The notes under the pieces were generated by a model. That model was not told the DNA's origin and searched no databases. It saw nothing but the letters and a program-made list of their open reading frames with translations. Source: JAXDBV01 sp034678415 (lineage in GTDB: Bacteria; Bacteroidota; Bacteroidia; Bacteroidales; VadinHA17). From it: a DNA stretch of 8,452 bases. Below, piece after piece: positions 6,798 to 8,452 of the stretch (the stretch's first letter is position 1; every line of letters begins with the position of its first letter). A program made the translations under genes and the position numbers. Where the stretch lies: contig JAXDBV010000090.1 of NCBI GenBank assembly GCA_034678415.1, forward strand, positions 1 through 8,452. Reading direction: 5' to 3'.

Positions 6798-8192
6798 TTG
6801 GATTTAAGCTGTGTCCATAGGGTTTATATGATAGGTATCGGAGGGATTGGAATGAGTGCCCTTGCACGTTATTTCCTCTCCTCCGGAAAGGCGGTGGCAG
6901 GCTATGACCGCACCCCCACGGAGCTGACCCGCCTGCTTGAGCAGGAGGGAGCTCTCATACACTTTGAAGACAACGTGGCATTGATACCTCCTCCCTTTCA
7001 TCATGAGGGAACGCTGGTGATACGAACCCCTGCCGTACCATCCTCTCACAGCGAACTCACATTTTTTGCAGCAAAAAGCTTCCCCGTGATGAAACGATCG
7101 CAGGTGCTCGGGTGGCTCTCCAACGATTATATAACCTTTGCCGTGGCCGGCACCCATGGTAAAACAACCATATCTACCCTCCTTACACACATACTTAGCC
7201 GCACACCCGCCGGATGCATGGCTTTCCTTGGCGGTATATCAAAGAATCATGAAAGCAACTTTATCCATACTCCGGGGGCGACCACCATGGTGGCCGAGGC
7301 GGATGAGTACGACCGTTCATTCCTCCACCTTAACCCCAATATGGCTGTGATCTCGGCCGTGGATGACGACCATATGGATATCTACGGAACGTATGAAAAC
7401 CTGCTGCAATCGTTCAGAGACTTCATCAATCAGATAAAGACAGGAGGAATACTGCTGGTGAAAAAGGGATTGAACATTGCTGAGTACCACAAACCCGGTA
7501 TCAGGGTGTTTAACTATCATCTGCATGAAAAAGCCGATTTTTATGCCACGAATATCTCCTCCGGGGAAGGGTACAATGATTTTGACCTGGTTACACCTAC
7601 AGGAACCATTCAAAAGCTGAGGCTTGGCCTTCCCGGAATAGTAAACATTGAAAATGCCGTCGCGGCTTGCGGCATCGCTCTGCTGGCCGGCTGGCACCAT
7701 GAGATCATCCGCGACGCGCTCAGAGATTTTAGTGGCGTGGTGCGCAGGTTCGATGTGCGTGTCAAGACGCCAGACATAGTATACATGGATGATTATGCCC
7801 ACCATCCCGAGGAGATAAGGGCTTGCATCACGTCGGTCAGGCACATGTTCCCCAAAAGAAAAATAACGGGTATCTTCCAGCCTCATCTGTTCTCGCGCAC
7901 CAGAGACCTGGCTGACGGCTTTGCGCGCAGCCTCGAACTGCTCGACAGGCTCATCCTGCTCGATATATACCCGGCCAGGGAGGAACCGATCCCGGGTGTG
8001 ACCTCCGAACTTATCTTTCATAAGGTCCGTCTGACCGACAAGAGGATGTGCAGCAAGGATGAGGTGATTCATACCGTGAAAGACCTTGATATTGGAATAT
8101 TACTAACCCTGGGGGCAGGAGATATTGATACCCTCGTGAACCCGCTGACTGAACTGTTGAAAGGATTTACCGCAAAGGAGAAAAAAGCATGA
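6798..8192 (+). CDS. murC: UDP-N-acetylmuramate:L-alanine ligase, probable TTG start
   Basis: MurC starts stem-peptide synthesis by joining L-alanine to UDP-MurNAc with ATP in the cytoplasm. From TTG 6798 it is 464 residues, normal for the family. The N-terminal domain has VHRVYMIGIGGIGMSALARYF (6-26). The ATPase domain has AGTHGKTT at 117-124, EADEYDRSFLHL at 167-178 and DDDHMDIY at 189-196. The C-terminal domain has RRFDV at 316-320, DDYAHHPEEI at 331-340, QPHLFSRT at 361-368, LDIYPARE at 388-395 and GAGDID at 439-444. THGKT, HHPEE and QPHLFSRT are diagnostic of MurC; MurC is not expected to carry the carbamylated lysine of MurD/MurE. The only in-frame starts after the murG stop are TTG 6798 and ATG 6828. 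The ATG would remove the first beta strand before GIGGIG, so TTG is chosen. The gap to murG is 6 bases. Confidence 0.95.
   Translation: MDLSCVHRVYMIGIGGIGMSALARYFLSSGKAVAGYDRTPTELTRLLEQEGALIHFEDNVALIPPPFHHEGTLVIRTPAVPSSHSELTFFAAKSFPVMKRSQVLGWLSNDYITFAVAGTHGKTTISTLLTHILSRTPAGCMAFLGGISKNHESNFIHTPGATTMVAEADEYDRSFLHLNPNMAVISAVDDDHMDIYGTYENLLQSFRDFINQIKTGGILLVKKGLNIAEYHKPGIRVFNYHLHEKADFYATNISSGEGYNDFDLVTPTGTIQKLRLGLPGIVNIENAVAACGIALLAGWHHEIIRDALRDFSGVVRRFDVRVKTPDIVYMDDYAHHPEEIRACITSVRHMFPKRKITGIFQPHLFSRTRDLADGFARSLELLDRLILLDIYPAREEPIPGVTSELIFHKVRLTDKRMCSKDEVIHTVKDLDIGILLTLGAGDIDTLVNPLTELLKGFTAKEKKA
8174..8180 (+). promoter_or_regulatory. Ribosome-binding site of ftsQ inside the murC 3' end
   Basis: AAAGGAG lies 8 bases before the ftsQ ATG at 8189, within the last codons of murC. 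It is the best Shine-Dalgarno match at any junction in the window and fixes the ftsQ start, which overlaps the murC stop as ATGA. Confidence 0.65.
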
Positions 8193-8452
8193 ATAGGATA
8201 CGATGGCATATAATACACATCCTGTTCTTCTGGCTGATAGTGGTAGTTTACCTGATCGTCACCATGGGCCTGGTATCCGATCATCACAGGGATGCCCTGT
8301 GCAACCACATAAAGATAGAGGTGACCGACAGCAGTCACCGCCAGTTTGTGAAAAGAAATGATGTTCTGAGACTGGTGCAGGGGGCTAACGTTCCTCTGCA
8401 GGGAACACCCCTCCGCACCATCGAAAAGGCTGCGATTGAAGATGCGGTGAGA
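8189..8452 (+). CDS. ftsQ: Cell division protein FtsQ, N-terminal part (3' end cut)
   Basis: The frame opens with ATG 8189, overlapping the murC stop by four bases (ATGA), and stays open to the window end, giving 88 residues. The layout is that of FtsQ: a short basic cytoplasmic start (MNRIRWH), one membrane segment at about 8-29 (IIHILFFWLIVVVYLIVTMG), then an extracytoplasmic part. The latter begins around residue 41 with IKIEVTDSSHRQFVKRNDVLRLV, the beta-strand/helix pattern of a POTRA domain. FtsQ is a bitopic divisome protein that links early and late division proteins. Sequence similarity in this family is low, so the call rests on topology plus position directly after murC, where ftsQ normally sits before ftsA and ftsZ in Bacteroidota. 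Codon use resembles the upstream genes. Confidence 0.85.
   Translation, partial: MNRIRWHIIHILFFWLIVVVYLIVTMGLVSDHHRDALCNHIKIEVTDSSHRQFVKRNDVLRLVQGANVPLQGTPLRTIEKAAIEDAVR

Noticed and set aside
6700..6840. Possible MurG-MurC fusion, since both genes share a frame with only one TAA between them.
   Set aside because: Both proteins are complete with normal ends, and TAA is an efficient stop. Six bases separate the stop from the TTG, as expected for adjacent operon genes.
7317..8072. A 251-codon minus-strand open frame opposite murC.
   Set aside because: It has no recognisable domain and lies wholly within murC, whose motifs continue through the same bases. Long antisense frames are common opposite such codon use.

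Overview
The window is a continuous piece of the division and cell wall (dcw) cluster of a Gram-negative bacterium, most likely a member of the Bacteroidota. Three things point there: the gene order ftsI(PASTA)-murE-mraY-murD-ftsW-murG-murC-ftsQ with no murF, ddl or murB between them; an enlarged MraY (416 residues against about 360 in E. coli); and family signatures such as the MurG GALGRMEMEKIPAEGYPV stretch and the FtsW SDFIYAIIIEEYG stretch. Base composition is roughly balanced and even along the window. No species or genus can be named from the sequence alone.

Layout, all on the + strand: the 3' end of a penicillin-binding protein/FtsI-type transpeptidase with a C-terminal PASTA domain (1-429); murE (444-1904); mraY (1911-3161); murD (3180-4517); ftsW (4526-5692); murG (5661-6791, overlapping ftsW); murC (6798-8192, probable TTG start); and the 5' part of ftsQ (8189-8452, cut by the window end, ATGA overlap with murC). 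Gaps between genes are 18 bases or less, and two junctions overlap. There is no room for an internal terminator, RNA gene or mobile element, and no stretch over 300 bases lacks a gene. The whole window reads as one transcription unit whose promoter lies upstream.

The genes act as one pathway. MurC, MurD and MurE are paralogous ATP-dependent Mur ligases that add L-Ala, D-Glu and the third residue (meso-diaminopimelate, judging from the DNPR motif) to UDP-MurNAc in the cytoplasm. MraY moves the phospho-MurNAc-peptide to undecaprenyl phosphate, making lipid I. MurG adds GlcNAc, making lipid II. FtsW polymerises lipid II at the septum, and the partial FtsI-type protein cross-links the product. 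FtsQ is a divisome scaffold. MurF, needed for the D-Ala-D-Ala step, is not here and must be encoded elsewhere.

I looked for an undescribed system on both strands and found none. All seven large reading frames plus the unlisted ftsQ start are recognisable core genes, and each complete gene keeps its key motifs. The points worth a second look are modest: a non-ATG murC start, the ftsW/murG overlap, the MraY insertion, the uneven ribosome-binding signals, and the PASTA domain on the division transpeptidase.
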